A DNA stretch of 64,000 nucleotides from Variovorax paradoxus (GTDB lineage Bacteria; Pseudomonadota; Gammaproteobacteria; Burkholderiales; Burkholderiaceae_C): the NCBI RefSeq assembly GCF_018614955.1, contig NZ_JAGGNV010000020.1, positions 91,286 through 155,285 of the forward strand, written 5' to 3'. A program made the translations under genes and the position numbers. A model generated the notes under the pieces. It saw only the letters and a list, made by a program, of their open reading frames with translations. It was not told where the DNA came from and did no database searches. Positions 31,829-42,265 of the stretch are shown here, piece after piece. Each line of letters begins with the position of its first letter. Position 1 is the first letter of the stretch.

Positions 31829-31911
31829 GTGGCCCCCACGCTCCCTCACTTCGTGTAGTCGCTGCCCCCCGAGGGGGCCGCAGGCCGCCTTGGGGCGGCC
31901 CGACGCCGGCC
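31829..31911 (+). repeat. Dispersed GC-rich repeat, type A copy between thiC and the HAD gene
   Basis: It reads GGCCCCCACGCTCCCTCACT, TCGTGTAGTCGCTGCCCCCC, GAGGGGGCCGCAGGCCGCCT, then TGGGGCGGCCCGACGCCGG. This is the closest relative of the copy embedded in the double UvrA gene (13614-13700). It lies downstream of thiC and upstream of the HAD start, both on the minus strand. Confidence 0.9.
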
Positions 31912-31921
31912 TGGACCCTCG

Positions 31922-33983
<2,062 letters not shown>

Positions 33984-34026
33984 GGGGCCGATTCTAGGCC
34001 TCGTTCGCGGCCGGGATCAAGCGGTA

Positions 34027-35004
34027 TCAAGCAGCATGGGCGGCGACGCGCGCCGCGCCGGCCTGCGGAGCCTCTTCATCGGCCTCGATCGCGGCGGCGG
34101 CGGCCCAGGCCGAGAGCCCTCCCGCCAGCACGCGCACGCGCGGCAAACCGGCCTTCATCAGCACGCGCGCGGCGGCGATGGCGGACTCGTCGTTCGGGCA
34201 GTCGCAGAACACGATGAGCTCGCGCCCGTCGGAGAACGCGGCGAGCTGCGACGGAAGCTCGCGCAGCCCGATGCCGACGGCGCCCGGAATCGCGCGCGGG
34301 TCCAGCGCGCGGCCTTCGGCGGAGCGCACGTCGATCAGCGTCGGACGCTCGCCGGCGGCGAAGGCTTCGCGCAAGTCGCCGACCTCGATCTGATCGATGT
34401 CCTCGGCCGCGAGCGCGATCCGGCGCCGGCGATAGCGCCATGCGACGAAAGCCGCGAGCAGCAGCGTGCCGACGACCGCGGCCGTGAGGCCGACGCTGGA
34501 CAGCACCGACAGCACGTCCTGGATCGCGGCATGGAAGAGGCGGCCGAGCATGAGGAAGCCCAGCGTCCAGATCAGCGCGGCCACGGTCTCGTAGGAGAGG
34601 AAGCGCGTGTTCGACATGCCCAGAGCGCCCGCCATCGGCGGCGCGACCACCGACACGCCCGGCACGAACTTGGCCGCGATCAGCGACAACCCGCCCCAGC
34701 GGCCGAGGATGGCCTCGCTGCGCCGCACGCAGGAGTCGGCCGACAGCGAGATGCGGCACAAGAGGCGCATCACGCGGTAGCCCCAGCGACGCCCGGCCAG
34801 GAACCACGCCCCGTCGCCGAGGATGTTGCCGGCCAGGGCGGCCGCCAGCACGGCGGCGAAGGAGACCTGCCCGCCGACCGACAGCCCGCCGGCGACGATG
34901 AGAAAGGGCGCGGCCGGCACCGGCGCGCCGAGGCGGGTCGCCAGCGTGGCGAGGAACACCACGGCGGCACCCTGGGCCGAGAGAAGCGTGACGAGGTCGT
35001 CCAT
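34027..35004 (-). CDS. DedA-family membrane protein fused to a C-terminal rhodanese domain
   Basis: A 325-residue fusion. Residues 1-195 form a DedA/VTT membrane domain with FLATLATRLGAPVPAAPFLI, GNILGDGAWFLAGRRWGY, KFVPGVSVVAPPMAGALGMS and a strong final helix. Residues about 205-310 form a rhodanese domain with PTLIDVRSAEGRALDPRAIPG, the catalytic-loop Cys in LIVFCDCPNDESA, and VRVLAGGLSAW. DedA proteins are lipid carriers or scramblases of the inner membrane. Rhodaneses transfer sulfane sulfur. The fused pair suggests a cytosolic sulfur-handling site tethered to a lipid transporter. It ends 3 bp after the DUF3047 gene and is probably cotranscribed with it. Confidence 0.9.
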   Translation of the reverse strand: MDDLVTLLSAQGAAVVFLATLATRLGAPVPAAPFLIVAGGLSVGGQVSFAAVLAAALAGNILGDGAWFLAGRRWGYRVMRLLCRISLSADSCVRRSEAILGRWGGLSLIAAKFVPGVSVVAPPMAGALGMSNTRFLSYETVAALIWTLGFLMLGRLFHAAIQDVLSVLSSVGLTAAVVGTLLLAAFVAWRYRRRRIALAAEDIDQIEVGDLREAFAAGERPTLIDVRSAEGRALDPRAIPGAVGIGLRELPSQLAAFSDGRELIVFCDCPNDESAIAAARVLMKAGLPRVRVLAGGLSAWAAAAAIEADEEAPQAGAARVAAHAA

Positions 35005-35007
35005 CCG

Positions 35008-35847
35008 CTATTCCCCGGGCACGGGACGCCCCGCCGCAAAGCCGCCGGCGCTGCGCGTGGACGCGATGCTGCGCAGATCGATGTCGGAAAAATAGGCCAG
35101 CCCGTGGCCCAGCGTGTTGTCCGCGTCGGCCGAGATCGCGACCGCGACCACGTCGGGCATGGTGTCGCCGGCCTCGTCGCCGAAGACGCGCCGGTAGTCG
35201 GCCAAGAGGTTGCGGCGTTCGCTCACCCACGCGCCCGGCGTCGCGGCCGGGCCCGACTCGAGCACCACCATGCGCATGCGCTGGGTGAAGGCGTTCACGA
35301 GCGTGCTGCCCTTGGCTTCCTTGTTGTCCCACACGTAGCACAGCGCCTCGCTGGGCACCTGCTCGCCCGTGGTGCGGCGCGCCAGCGCCAGGCGCGTGCG
35401 CTCGCCGAAGGACAGCCGGTCGGTGGGGAAATCGAAGAACACGCAGACCTTGGCCGCGCCGTCGTCGCCGCTGCGCTTGCGCAGGTCGGCGTCCTTCACG
35501 AAGTCATCGACGCGCCAGCGCCAGGCCAGCGTGGTGGAGGCGTTGAGCGGCACCTGGGTGGCATGCACGAGGTTGCCGTAGGACTGGTCGGCCTCGACCT
35601 TCAGGACGCGGCGCCCATCCTGCTGCACGACCTCGAAGCGGGTCGGCGTCTTGTTGGGCAGCGTGGTGAAGCGCCACGGCGCCGGGGCTTCGGCTCCGCG
35701 CGCGCTCGAGAAAGGCGTGATGTCGGCGGCGTCGCCGGCGTGCGCAGCCGGTGCGGCCATCCAGAGCGCGGCGGCCACGACCGGCGCCACCAGCATGGCA
35801 TGGAGCCATTGCCGGTAGGCGGTCGGAATCCTCGTGCTGCTGGCCAT
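35008..35847 (-). CDS. Exported DUF3047 protein
   Basis: A 279-residue protein. The ATG at 35847 with AGAGGG 5 nt upstream leads into a signal peptide (WLHAMLVAPVVAAALWMAAPAAHA), so it is probably periplasmic. The body matches DUF3047: APWRFTTLPNKTPTRFEVVQ, LKVEADQSYGNLVHA, TLAWRWRVDDFV, a VFFDFPTDRLSFGE segment, ALCYVWDNKEAKGS and AVAISADADNTLGHGLAYFSD near the end. The domain is beta-sandwich-like and functionally uncharacterised. The upstream extension to 35967 is not credible. It is followed immediately by the DedA-rhodanese gene, suggesting a shared envelope role. Confidence 0.85.
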   Translation of the reverse strand: MASSTRIPTAYRQWLHAMLVAPVVAAALWMAAPAAHAGDAADITPFSSARGAEAPAPWRFTTLPNKTPTRFEVVQQDGRRVLKVEADQSYGNLVHATQVPLNASTTLAWRWRVDDFVKDADLRKRSGDDGAAKVCVFFDFPTDRLSFGERTRLALARRTTGEQVPSEALCYVWDNKEAKGSTLVNAFTQRMRMVVLESGPAATPGAWVSERRNLLADYRRVFGDEAGDTMPDVVAVAISADADNTLGHGLAYFSDIDLRSIASTRSAGGFAAGRPVPGE

Positions 35848-35966
35848 GTCGCCCTCTGGTGCTGGTTCTGTTCGGAGTGTGGAAGAGAGTGTGGGGGCAC
35901 AACGGCCGCGGATAAATAGCCCAAACGGAATCGGACTGTCTCTGTTCTGGACACAATGGCGCACCA

Positions 35967-35989
35967 CGCGCTATCGAATTGCTAGCGCG
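35967..35989. other. Perfect inverted repeat between ychJ and the DUF3047 gene
   Basis: CGCGCTA (35967-35973) and TAGCGCG (35983-35989) are perfect inverted copies around a 9-nt AT-containing loop, in the 194-bp gap between ychJ and the DUF3047 gene. There is no T-run on either side, so it is more likely an operator or RNA hairpin than a classical terminator. The rest of the gap shows no recognisable feature. Confidence 0.4.
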
Positions 35990-36041
35990 CGATGCAGGCC
36001 GCGCGGGGCGGTAATGGCTTTTTTCAAGTTGCCCGAAGGCT

Positions 36042-36479
36042 TCAGCGCAGATCGCCGTCGAGGTAGTACCAGCGGCTGAGTCCGCCGTCGTCCTCGCGCA
36101 CGAAGCGGCTGCGTTCGTGCAGCCGGGTCGCCACGCCGGCGCTGCTGCGCTGGCGGGCGACGAACTCGACCTCGGCATGGTCGGCGTCGAGCACCGAGCG
36201 CGAACGCACCTCCAGGCCCAGCCATTTGACGTCGGGCTCGAAGCCGAGCGTCGCAGGGCGCGTCGACGCATGCCAGGTGGCCAGCAGGTAATCGGCCCGC
36301 TCGAGCACGAACGCCGTGTAGCGCGAACGCATGAGCGATTCGGCGTCGGGAGCCGGCGTGCGCTCGAAATCGTCGAGATAGCGCCCGCAGCACTGGGCAT
36401 AGGGCAGCGGCAGCTCCCGGCGATCGCGGCGCCCGCAGGGGCAGGGAACGCGCGCGGAGTTGGGAGAGGAAGTGGACAT
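36042..36479 (-). CDS. YchJ-family SEC-C motif protein
   Basis: A 145-residue protein of the YchJ/UPF0225 family. The N-terminal metal-binding motif VPCPCGRRDR with the later QCCGRYLDDF is the SEC-C-like zinc site. Then follow the family segments SLMRSRYTAFVLERADYLLATWH, a LGLEVRSRSVLDADHAEVEF beta region, and LHERSRFVREDDGGLSRWYYLDGD. The fold resembles the NTF2-like/SEC-C group. The function is unknown; a chaperone or secretion link is suggested only by the zinc motif. It diverges from the LuxR-type regulator across 112 bp. Confidence 0.9.
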   Translation of the reverse strand: MSTSSPNSARVPCPCGRRDRRELPLPYAQCCGRYLDDFERTPAPDAESLMRSRYTAFVLERADYLLATWHASTRPATLGFEPDVKWLGLEVRSRSVLDADHAEVEFVARQRSSAGVATRLHERSRFVREDDGGLSRWYYLDGDLR

Positions 36480-36591
36480 GAGGGAGAGACAGATTCTCGC
36501 GCATTGTGCAAACCCTCTCGCAAACCCTGAATCGCCACGGATGGCGCGGCCCTTGCTCGCGCACTAAGCTCGATACGCAGAGGAGGCGGCC

Positions 36592-37323
36592 ATGTACCTG
36601 AAAGCTTCGGAACAGCACGCGCTGCGCGGCATCTTCGCGCTGCTCGCAGAAGACCAGGGCGAGCGCGAGATCCGAGAGCGCATCGGCTGGGCGCTGCTCG
36701 ACCTGCTGCATGCCGACCAGTTCGCCTCCTTCGTGTGGGATGCCGAGAGCGGCAGCTTCGGCCGCCGGGTGGCGCTCAACATGGACCCGGCCAACCTCGA
36801 CCGCTATGCCGAGTGGCACCAGCATCACGATCCGATCACCTTCGTCCTGCAAGGGCGCCGCCGCGCCACCCGCGTGACCGAGGTGATGCCGCAGCGCACG
36901 CTGATGCGCACGCCCTTCTTCAACGACTTCCTCTCGCGCGACGGCCTGCACTGGGGCATGAACCTGCACGCCTTCGACGGCCAGCGCGCGCTGGGCGACC
37001 TGCGCATCTGGCGCTGCCGCGAGCGCGGGGATTTCGGCGAGCACGAGAAGGCGCTGCTGGACCTGATCGAGCCGGCCTTCGCCGGCGCACTGCAGCGCGC
37101 GCAGCGCATCGAGGCTGGGCCTGCCGCATGGCCGCAGCTGAGCCCGCGCGAGCAACAGGTCGCACAGGCGGTGCGCGAGGGCTTGACCGACAAGGACATC
37201 GCGCGGCGCATGGCAGTCGGCGTGCCGACGGTGCGCACCTACCTCCGGCGCATCTTCGGCAAGCTGGGCATCGAACGCCGCTCGGCGCTGGCGGGCTGGA
37301 CGGCGCCCCGCCCGGATCGCTGA
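36592..37323 (+). CDS. LuxR-type regulator with a sensory N-terminal domain
   Basis: A 243-residue cytosolic transcription regulator. The C-terminal helix-turn-helix (residues about 178-238) is LuxR/NarL-like: LSPREQQVAQAVREGLTDKD, then IARRMAVGVPTVRTYLRRIF, then GKLGIERRS. The N-terminal 165 residues look like a GAF/autoinducer-like sensing domain with FASFVWDAESGSF and HHDPITFVL. They do not match the LuxI-type signal-binding core well enough to claim quorum sensing. An AGGAGG site lies 5 nt before ATG 36592. Its stop abuts the stop of the convergent amidase gene with no gap. Confidence 0.85.
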   Translation: MYLKASEQHALRGIFALLAEDQGEREIRERIGWALLDLLHADQFASFVWDAESGSFGRRVALNMDPANLDRYAEWHQHHDPITFVLQGRRRATRVTEVMPQRTLMRTPFFNDFLSRDGLHWGMNLHAFDGQRALGDLRIWRCRERGDFGEHEKALLDLIEPAFAGALQRAQRIEAGPAAWPQLSPREQQVAQAVREGLTDKDIARRMAVGVPTVRTYLRRIFGKLGIERRSALAGWTAPRPDR

Positions 37324-38844
37324 TTACTTCGTGGGCGCCGGCACGCGGCCGAGCACGCCTTCGACCGCCAGCCCCAGGGCCAGCAGCTTGCGGTCGCTGC
37401 CCGCCGGGCCATCGAATTCAAGCCCGATCGGCAGGCCGCTGGTGGCGCCCAGGCCCGAGGGCAGCTGCAGGCCGGGGATGCCGGCATTGCCGGCGGGGTC
37501 GGTGTTCTGGATCAGCGCGCCGAAGTTCTTCGGGCTGCTGGCCTCCTGCGTGGCGGCCAGCGCGACACGCGTCACCGTCGGGAACACCAGCGCATCGAGC
37601 CGGTTCGCCTTAAAGGTGTCGCGGTAGAGCTTCTGCAGCGCCGGCCGCGCCTTGGCGATAGCGTTGTCGTAGGCGGGCTTGGCATCGACCACGCCGTTGG
37701 CCGCCGGCAGCTTGCGCGGGATCACGAGGCCTTCGAAGGCACCCTTGACATCGGGGCTGGCAGCGGCCGCGGCCAGCCGGCGGATGTCGATGCCGGTGCG
37801 GTACTTGGCGAGGTAGGCCACCATGTCGTCGTGCGCCTCGTAGAACGCGATCGGGAAGCCGGCCGCGCCATTGAGCTCCATCAGCTTCGGCATCTCGACG
37901 TCGACCAGCGTGACGCCTGCCGCGCGCAGCTTGGCCAGCGCCGCATCGGTGGCGGCCTTGGTGTCGGCATCGAGGTTCGCGAAGAAGTCCGGCACCACGC
38001 CGAGCCGCACGCGCTTCAAGTCCGCCGGCACCACCGGCGCGCCGCCGGCGATGGCGCGGTCGAGCAGCGCCAGGTCGGCCACCGAGAGCGCCATCGGCCC
38101 GGCGGTGTCGCGCGTGTGCGAGACCGGCGCGATGCCCTGCTGCGAATAGCGGCCCATGCTCGGACGCAGCGCCGCGCAGCCGTTGAAGGCGCAAGGAATG
38201 CGCACCGAGCCGCCGGTGTCGGTGCCGAGCGCGGCCGGCGCCATGCGCGCGCCGAGCGCCGCGCCGTTGCCCGAGGAGGAGCCACCCGCGATCCGGGTCG
38301 CGTCGTAGGCATTGCGCACGCCGATCTCGGGCCCGCTCTGGAAGGCGGGGTTGTAGCCGGTGACGCCGAAGGCCAGCTCATGCATGTGGGTCTTGCCCAG
38401 CACCACCGCGCCGGCCGCGCGCAGCTTGGCGACCACGGGCGCATCAGCGCTGGGCACGAAGCCCTTCAGCGCCGGCGTGCCGGCGGTGGCGGGCAGGCCC
38501 TGGACCTGGATGTTGTCCTTGATGACCACGGGCACGCCGCCCAGCGGCTTGCAGGGGCCACCGCGTTTGCGCGCCGCATCGGCGGCGCGCGCGGCCTTCA
38601 GCGCACCGGCCTCGTCGAGCGTGATGAAGGCATTGAGCTGCGGCTTGGCCTTGGCCTGCGCGAGATAGGCCGAGACCAGCTGCTCGCTGGTCAGCGAGCC
38701 GGCGCAGAGGCGCTGCGCGGCCTCGCTGGCGGTCAGCGTGGCGATGTCCGGAGGCGCGGATTGCGCGCGGGACTGCGAGGCGAGCCCCGCGATGCACAAG
38801 AGCGCCGCTGCGCGAAGGGCCAGGGCGGAATTCGAATGGGACAT
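37324..38844 (-). CDS. Exported amidase-signature hydrolase
   Basis: A 506-residue amidase of the Ser-cisSer-Lys family, probably periplasmic. The signal peptide SALALRAAALLCIAGLASQSRA follows the ATG at 38844, which has GGAG 8 nt upstream; the ATG ten codons earlier lacks a ribosome site. The catalytic set is visible: Lys in GVPVVIKDNIQV, Ser in IAGGSSSGNGAALGARM (cis-Ser region), and the nucleophile Ser in LGTDTGGSVRIPCAFNG. A C-terminal GIPGLQLPSGLGATSGLPIG is also typical. Substrates of exported members include short amides or peptides; none can be assigned. It converges on the LuxR-type gene. Confidence 0.9.
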   Translation of the reverse strand: MSHSNSALALRAAALLCIAGLASQSRAQSAPPDIATLTASEAAQRLCAGSLTSEQLVSAYLAQAKAKPQLNAFITLDEAGALKAARAADAARKRGGPCKPLGGVPVVIKDNIQVQGLPATAGTPALKGFVPSADAPVVAKLRAAGAVVLGKTHMHELAFGVTGYNPAFQSGPEIGVRNAYDATRIAGGSSSGNGAALGARMAPAALGTDTGGSVRIPCAFNGCAALRPSMGRYSQQGIAPVSHTRDTAGPMALSVADLALLDRAIAGGAPVVPADLKRVRLGVVPDFFANLDADTKAATDAALAKLRAAGVTLVDVEMPKLMELNGAAGFPIAFYEAHDDMVAYLAKYRTGIDIRRLAAAAASPDVKGAFEGLVIPRKLPAANGVVDAKPAYDNAIAKARPALQKLYRDTFKANRLDALVFPTVTRVALAATQEASSPKNFGALIQNTDPAGNAGIPGLQLPSGLGATSGLPIGLEFDGPAGSDRKLLALGLAVEGVLGRVPAPTK

Positions 38845-38942
38845 GGCGAAAGCTCCGGGGAGAGAGGCCGCCATGTTGCGCCGCTGGGCGGCGTCTGTCT
38901 GTCATCCAGATCGATGACAGCGGGAGCCAGGGCCTGCAGGCC

Positions 38943-39074
38943 CTAAGGCCTGTGTTGCACCGGCTTCCGAGCGCGCGCGAGACGCGCCTTGGCCTGCTGC
39001 CCCACATGATCGATCAGCCAGCCGCCCAGCACGACCATTCCGAGTACGCCGAGAGTCATGAGATCCGTTGCCAT
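38943..39074 (-). CDS. Small single-span membrane protein (43 residues)
   Basis: A short frame from ATG 39074 to TAG/TAA at 38943 with GAGGAG 7 nt upstream, a strong start. The product has one N-terminal hydrophobic helix (TLGVLGMVVLGGWLI) followed by a basic tail (AKARLARARKPVQHRP), consistent with an N-out/C-in inner-membrane peptide. No family is recognised. A longer reading from 39170 adds residues without a start signal and is rejected. It lies between the amidase and the acyl-CoA dehydrogenase genes, on the same strand as both. Confidence 0.6.
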   Translation of the reverse strand: MATDLMTLGVLGMVVLGGWLIDHVGQQAKARLARARKPVQHRP

Positions 39075-39200
39075 GATGCGCTCCTCATCGTTTCCACTGG
39101 CACCAGTCTGGGCGTTCGCGGCGCGCCCGTGAATCCGCCAATCGGCAAGGAAGCCGGCCGCAGGCGCCATAGAGCTTTCGGCAGTGCGAAGCCGATGTCG

Positions 39201-40331
39201 TCAGGCCAGGGCGCGCTGGATGAGGAGCTTCTGGATGTCCGACGTGCCTTCGTAGATCTGGCACACGCGCACGTCGCGATAGATGCGTTCCAGCGGGAAG
39301 TCGTTGACATAGCCGTAGCCTCCGAGCGTCTGGATCGCCGCGCTGCACACACGCTCGGCCATCTCGCTCGCGAAGAGCTTGGCCATCGCCGCCTCCTTGA
39401 GGCAGGGCCGGCCCGCGTCGCGCAGGCTCGCCGCATGCCAGATCAGCTGGCGCGCCGCTTCGAGCTGGGTCGCGCATTCCGCGAGCCTGAAGCCCACGGC
39501 CTGCTGCTCGAAGATCGAGCCGCCGAAGGCCTGGCGCTCCTTGGCGTAGGCCAGCGCCACCTCGAAGGCGCTGCGCGCCATGCCCACGCTCTGCGCGGCG
39601 ATGCCGATGCGGCCGCCTTCCAGCGCGCCGAGCGCGATCTTGTAGCCCTCGCCCTCCTGGCCGATCAGGTTCTCGGCCGGGATGCGGCAGGCATCGAAAT
39701 TGATCTGCGCGGTGTCGCTCGAATGCTGGCCCAGCTTGTCCTCCAGCCGCGCGACCGCGTAGCCCGGCGCGTCGGTAGGCACGACGAAGGCGCTCATGCC
39801 GCGCTTGCCCGCGCCCTTGCCGGTGACCGCGATCACGATCGCGACCTGGCCGTTCTTGCCGCTGGTGATGAACTGCTTGACGCCGTCGATCACCCAGCCG
39901 TCCGCGTCCTTGCGCGCCGTGGTGCGCAGCGACGAGGCATCGCTGCCGGCCTGCGGCTCGGTCAGGCAGAAGGCGCCGAGCATCTGTCCTTGCGCCAGCG
40001 GCTGCAGCCACTTCTTCTTCTGCTGCGCATTGCCGTAGCGCATGAGGATCGCGTTGACCGGGCAGTTGGTGACGCTGATCGCGGTGCTGGTGCCGCCGTC
40101 GCCGGCCGCGATTTCTTCCAGCACCAGCGCAAGCGTCAGGTAGTCGAGGCCGGCGCCGCCGTCGTCCTCGGGCACGCAGATGCCGTAGGCGCCGAGCGCC
40201 GCCAGACCGGCGTGCGCTTCCTTGGGAAAGCTGTGCTCGCGGTCCCAGCGCGGCGCATTCGGCCAGAGCTCGGCCTGCGCGAAGTCACGCACCGCGTCAC
40301 GGATCGCTTCCTGGTCGGCGTTGAGCAGCAT
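39201..40331 (-). CDS. Acyl-CoA dehydrogenase (short/branched-chain type)
   Basis: A 376-residue FAD enzyme introducing a trans-2,3 double bond in an acyl-CoA, with ETF as electron acceptor. Landmarks: LGAFCLTEPQAGSDASSLRT, WVIDGVKQFITSGKNGQVAI, GRIGIAAQSVGMARSAFEVAL, QTLGGYGYVNDFPLERIYRD, and the C-terminal catalytic-Glu segment IYEGTSDIQKLLIQRALA. The position of that Glu is that of short-chain and butyryl-type enzymes, unlike the isovaleryl-CoA enzyme elsewhere in the window. The substrate is probably a short straight or 2-methyl-branched acyl-CoA. It follows the glucarpidase-like gene by 31 bp on the same strand. Confidence 0.92.
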   Translation of the reverse strand: MLLNADQEAIRDAVRDFAQAELWPNAPRWDREHSFPKEAHAGLAALGAYGICVPEDDGGAGLDYLTLALVLEEIAAGDGGTSTAISVTNCPVNAILMRYGNAQQKKKWLQPLAQGQMLGAFCLTEPQAGSDASSLRTTARKDADGWVIDGVKQFITSGKNGQVAIVIAVTGKGAGKRGMSAFVVPTDAPGYAVARLEDKLGQHSSDTAQINFDACRIPAENLIGQEGEGYKIALGALEGGRIGIAAQSVGMARSAFEVALAYAKERQAFGGSIFEQQAVGFRLAECATQLEAARQLIWHAASLRDAGRPCLKEAAMAKLFASEMAERVCSAAIQTLGGYGYVNDFPLERIYRDVRVCQIYEGTSDIQKLLIQRALA

Positions 40332-40362
40332 GGTCTTGTCTCCTGCTTGCTTGTTTGTTTGC

Positions 40363-41610
40363 TTACTTCGATGCGCCGAGGTCCATGATCAGCCTGCTGG
40401 CCATGTAGAGCCGGCGCGGAATGGCGTCGATCATCACGTACTCGGCCGAATCGCTGTGGTAGCCGAAGCCCGGCAGGCCCAGGCTTTCGATCACCGGCTT
40501 GCCCGAGAGCGCCGCGTAGGCGGCGTCGGTGCCGCCGCCGGTTCGCTCCTCCACGCCGAGCGTGCCGCCGGCTTCCTTGTAATAGGCCACCGCCTTGTCG
40601 ACCAGCTTCTTGCCGCCTTCGCCGGCATTGAAGGCCGGACGGCCGCGCGTGGCCAGCACCTTGACCTCGGAGTTCGGCAGCTTCCTCTTCTGCGCGCGCT
40701 CTTCCAGCGTCTTCATCGCGGCTTCGAAGTCTTCGTTGCGCGCGTAGCGCACGTCGGCGTTGAGGCTGGCGCTGTCGGGAATGATGTTCGACACTGCACC
40801 GGCCTTGGCAATGGTCCAGTTGAAGCGCAGATTCTTCGACTTGTCGTCGATGTCCATGGTGCGCAGCACCAGGTCGGAGGCCTCGACCAGCGCATTGACG
40901 CCGAGCTCGGGCGCCGCGCCCGCATGCGAGGCCTTGCCCTTGATGTTGACCTGCACGTAGGCGATGCCCGAGGTGCCGAGCGAGAGCTTCTCGGCCTCGG
41001 CGCTGGTGGGCTCGAAGGAGAGCACGTAATCGCTGGCCTTGGCCTCTTCCTGGATCAGGTCGCGCGAACCGAAGGAGCCCTTCTCTTCGTCGGTGTTCAA
41101 GAGCACGGTGATCGTGCCGAAGTCCTGGAACCCGCGCGCCTTGAGCAGCTTCAGCGTGTGCAGGATGACCGCGTTGCCGCCCTTGTCGTCGGCGATGCCG
41201 GGCCCGTAGGCCTTGTTGCCTTCGACGCGGAAGGGCGCCTTGGCCAGGATGCCCTTCAGGTAGACCGTGTCCATGTGCGACATCAGGAGGATGTTCTTGC
41301 CGCCCTTGCCTTTCAGCTTGCCGACGATGTTGTCGCCGACCACGATGCCGGCCGACTTGCTGCGCGTGACGGTGAAGCCCAGCGCCTTGAGCTCGTCCTC
41401 GAAGTACTTGCCCGCGGCGGCCATGCCATCGGCATCGCCGGTGCCGGTCTCGATGTTGACCAGCCGCTCCAGCGTCTTGACGACGGCCGGCTGTTCGGCC
41501 GTGGCGGCGCTGAAGAGCGCCTCGTCACGCGTCTGGCTCCAGGCGGCGGGGGCAAGAAAAGCGGTGGCGAACAGCGCAGCGAGCGCATGGCGGGGAATGG
41601 CCGGAAGCAT
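40363..41610 (-). CDS. Glutamate carboxypeptidase of the CPG2 (glucarpidase) type, M20 family
   Basis: A 415-residue exported zinc peptidase that cleaves C-terminal glutamate from folates and N-acyl glutamates. It has the same length as the classical CPG2 enzyme and, from memory, a strikingly similar sequence throughout. It keeps the key residues at the same numbers: His112 and Asp114 (SHMDTVY), Asp141 (GPGIADDKGG), Glu175/Glu176 (NTDEEKGSFGS), Glu200 (LSFEPTS), and the C-terminal His in GFGYHSDSAEYV. The signal peptide HALAALFATAFLAPAAWS predicts a periplasmic location. The dimerisation insert KASHAGAAPELGVNALVEAS is intact. It lies 31 bp before the acyl-CoA dehydrogenase gene. Confidence 0.93.
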   Translation of the reverse strand: MLPAIPRHALAALFATAFLAPAAWSQTRDEALFSAATAEQPAVVKTLERLVNIETGTGDADGMAAAGKYFEDELKALGFTVTRSKSAGIVVGDNIVGKLKGKGGKNILLMSHMDTVYLKGILAKAPFRVEGNKAYGPGIADDKGGNAVILHTLKLLKARGFQDFGTITVLLNTDEEKGSFGSRDLIQEEAKASDYVLSFEPTSAEAEKLSLGTSGIAYVQVNIKGKASHAGAAPELGVNALVEASDLVLRTMDIDDKSKNLRFNWTIAKAGAVSNIIPDSASLNADVRYARNEDFEAAMKTLEERAQKRKLPNSEVKVLATRGRPAFNAGEGGKKLVDKAVAYYKEAGGTLGVEERTGGGTDAAYAALSGKPVIESLGLPGFGYHSDSAEYVMIDAIPRRLYMASRLIMDLGASK

Positions 41611-41690
41611 GAACAGGGTTCCTAGGAGTGGGCAAGCCCATCATTCTAGGTACCGCTCGCTGCGACACGGCTCGCCCCGCGCCGAACAAG

Positions 41691-41729
41691 AAATGTCACA
41701 GCGCGCGGCGATATGGCAAAAAAATGTCA
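41691..41729 (-). promoter_or_regulatory. Repeated TGACATTT boxes upstream of the glucarpidase-like gene
   Basis: On the minus strand two copies of TGACATTT occur 31 bp apart (41722-41729 and 41691-41698). The first is part of TTGACATTTTTTTGCC, which also resembles a -35 box. They lie 80-120 nt upstream of the ATG, in the 139-bp gap after the hypothetical gene. They could be operator half-sites or a promoter element; the evidence is positional only. Confidence 0.35.
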
Positions 41730-41749
41730 ACCGTGCACGCTGGCCGTCG

Positions 41750-42265
41750 CTATGCGGCGATCAGCGCGGCAGAGCGCGCAATGGCCCGCGCACTCAGCTT
41801 GGCGGCGGTTCGCAGCACGCCGTCCCAGTAGCGCTCGACGGCTTCGAGGCCGCCGGCTTTTTCCTGCAGCTCGAAGGGAACGCAGAGGGTCCAGTCCTTG
41901 ATGCCGAGAAAGTGAGTTCGAAAGACCTCACCATGAAATTCGGCCGTCTCTTCCGCGCTGACGTCGCGCGTGATGGAGGGACCGTGTTCGAACTGAGCAC
42001 GCAGGGCGCCCAGATAGCCCTTTGCCATGCTGGTCCGGAAGCGCGCGAGCTCGTGCTCCGTCAGCTTCTGGCGGGCCTCCAGGCCCAGGCCGGGCACCGT
42101 GCGGCCCCGTGCCTCGGGCGGCTGGCTGTCGTCGACATCGCCGGCGGCCCAGCACGCGTAGTAGTAGCCGCGGTCGGCGAGGTAGTCATAGGCCGTATGG
42201 ATGCGCCCTTGGTCGACCAGTGCGCGAAGCTTGTCGAACTGAGCCTTCGAAATCGGAGACGGCAT
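41750..42265 (-). CDS. Hypothetical protein (171 residues)
   Basis: An ATG at 42265 with GGAG 10 nt upstream opens a soluble 171-residue protein I do not recognise. Visible features are a helical start PISKAQFDKLRALVDQGRIH, an aromatic stretch TAYDYLADRGYYYACWAAGD, and a C-half with SITRDVSAEETAEFHGEVF and FLGIKDWTLCVPFELQEKAGG. The Ala-rich C-terminal tail is helical. There are no membrane segments and no signal peptide. The frame extends 68 codons upstream to 42469, but that part overlaps the thiolase gene antiparallel in sense and lacks coding character. It lies between the thiolase and the glucarpidase-like gene on the same strand. Confidence 0.7.
   Translation of the reverse strand: MPSPISKAQFDKLRALVDQGRIHTAYDYLADRGYYYACWAAGDVDDSQPPEARGRTVPGLGLEARQKLTEHELARFRTSMAKGYLGALRAQFEHGPSITRDVSAEETAEFHGEVFRTHFLGIKDWTLCVPFELQEKAGGLEAVERYWDGVLRTAAKLSARAIARSAALIAA

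Noticed and set aside
36592..37323. Quorum-sensing LuxR assignment
   Set aside because: The helix-turn-helix is clear, but the N-terminal domain lacks convincing signal-binding residues and no luxI gene is nearby.
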